A stretch of 64,000 bases of DNA from Fulvia fulva (taxonomy: Eukaryota > Ascomycota > Dothideomycetes > Mycosphaerellales > Mycosphaerellaceae). Shown in pieces: positions 63,766 through 64,000 of the stretch. The position numbers and the translations under genes were made by a program. The stretch lies in the NCBI RefSeq assembly GCF_020509005.1, contig NC_063018.1, positions 2,666,001-2,730,000 of the forward strand, given 5' to 3'. The notes below the pieces were generated by a model that ran no database searches, was not told where the DNA came from, and worked only from the letters and a program-made list of their open reading frames with translations. How positions within the stretch are numbered: the first letter of the stretch is position 1; the number at the start of each line of letters is the position of its first letter.

Positions 63766-64000
63766 AATCGACCTGACGTCTATCGGCGCTATCGCTAAAC
63801 ACGATATATTCGAAAGCCCTTATTAAGGCTATTCTACCGATCTATAAAGTAGGCTACTACCCCTAGAATTAAGGGAGTTCTACCTTATTAAATTTGGATA
63901 GCTTAAAGTTCTCTTTACCCTATTTCTTTAGCTCTATAGCTCTAAACGCCGCGGAGGTACCTAGCTATATTAGGTAACTCCTAGGTAATAGTAGCCTAGG
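63766..64000 (+). mobile_element. Tad-C LINE, copy 3, 5' end (continues past window)
   Basis: Matches the starts of the Tad-C copies at 18,061 and 27,332 (5' UTR into ORF1), including the segment CTCTAAACGCCGCGGAGG. The first ~20 bp after AATCG differ between the three copies. Runs off the right edge. Confidence 0.8.

Overview
The window is a repeat graveyard from a filamentous ascomycete (Pezizomycotina-type genome). I find no host gene, tRNA or rRNA. Nearly all of it can be assigned to three groups of retroelement: Ty1/Copia (three families, here Copia-1 to -3), Ty3/Gypsy (two well-covered families, Gypsy-1 and Gypsy-2, plus unplaced scraps) and Tad1-like non-LTR LINEs (three families, Tad-A to -C). 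Family names are local labels. Most copies show the signature of repeat-induced point mutation (RIP): CpA/TpG has become TpA, CpG is kept, and former CAG, CAA and TGG codons read TAG or TAA, so pol genes are readable only across many stops.

Layout. 1-394: protease-region scrap of a Gypsy element (-). 395-17,049: Copia-1 DNA (+), with a Tad-B LINE in its 5' LTR (628-3,482) and a complete Gypsy-1 (5,007-12,223, TSD GCCTA) in its gag; after a recombinant junction at 12,325/12,326 a second Copia-1 copy runs to its 3' LTR. 17,050-18,888: Tad-B 3' end, a Gypsy-like scrap and the 5' part of a Tad-C LINE. 18,894-25,883: Gypsy-1 copy 2 (-, TSD TATAA). 25,884-51,183: one Gypsy-2 copy (-) split in three by Copia-2 (27,223-37,789, TSD AGTAG, itself carrying a full-length Tad-C at 27,332-32,310) and by a 12-kb Copia-1/Gypsy-1 block (38,521-50,488) that mirrors 5,007-17,049. 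51,184-61,742: complete Copia-3 (+, TSD TTATA), interrupted by an intact Tad-A LINE (-, 53,941-58,872). 61,749-63,765: LTR and gag of another Gypsy-2 (+). 63,766-64,000: start of a third Tad-C.

Only two stretches look young. Tad-A has two full-length open frames (ORF1 430 aa, ORF2 1133 aa) and a 15-bp target duplication. The Copia-1 copy at 38.5-43.2 kb is one continuous frame broken only by scattered stops. The rest is old and RIP-mutated.

The most informative signals are at the nucleotide level: a conserved 3' UTR with an (ATCT)n tail shared by three LINE families, LINE insertion at TATT targets matching that tail, a primer site in all Copia families complementary to the initiator-tRNA anticodon arm, a possible self-priming arrangement plus hairpin in Gypsy-1, and a shared recombinant junction showing that one composite block was duplicated in inverted orientation. 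I see no new enzymatic system; the interest is in retroelement mechanics and genome-defence history.
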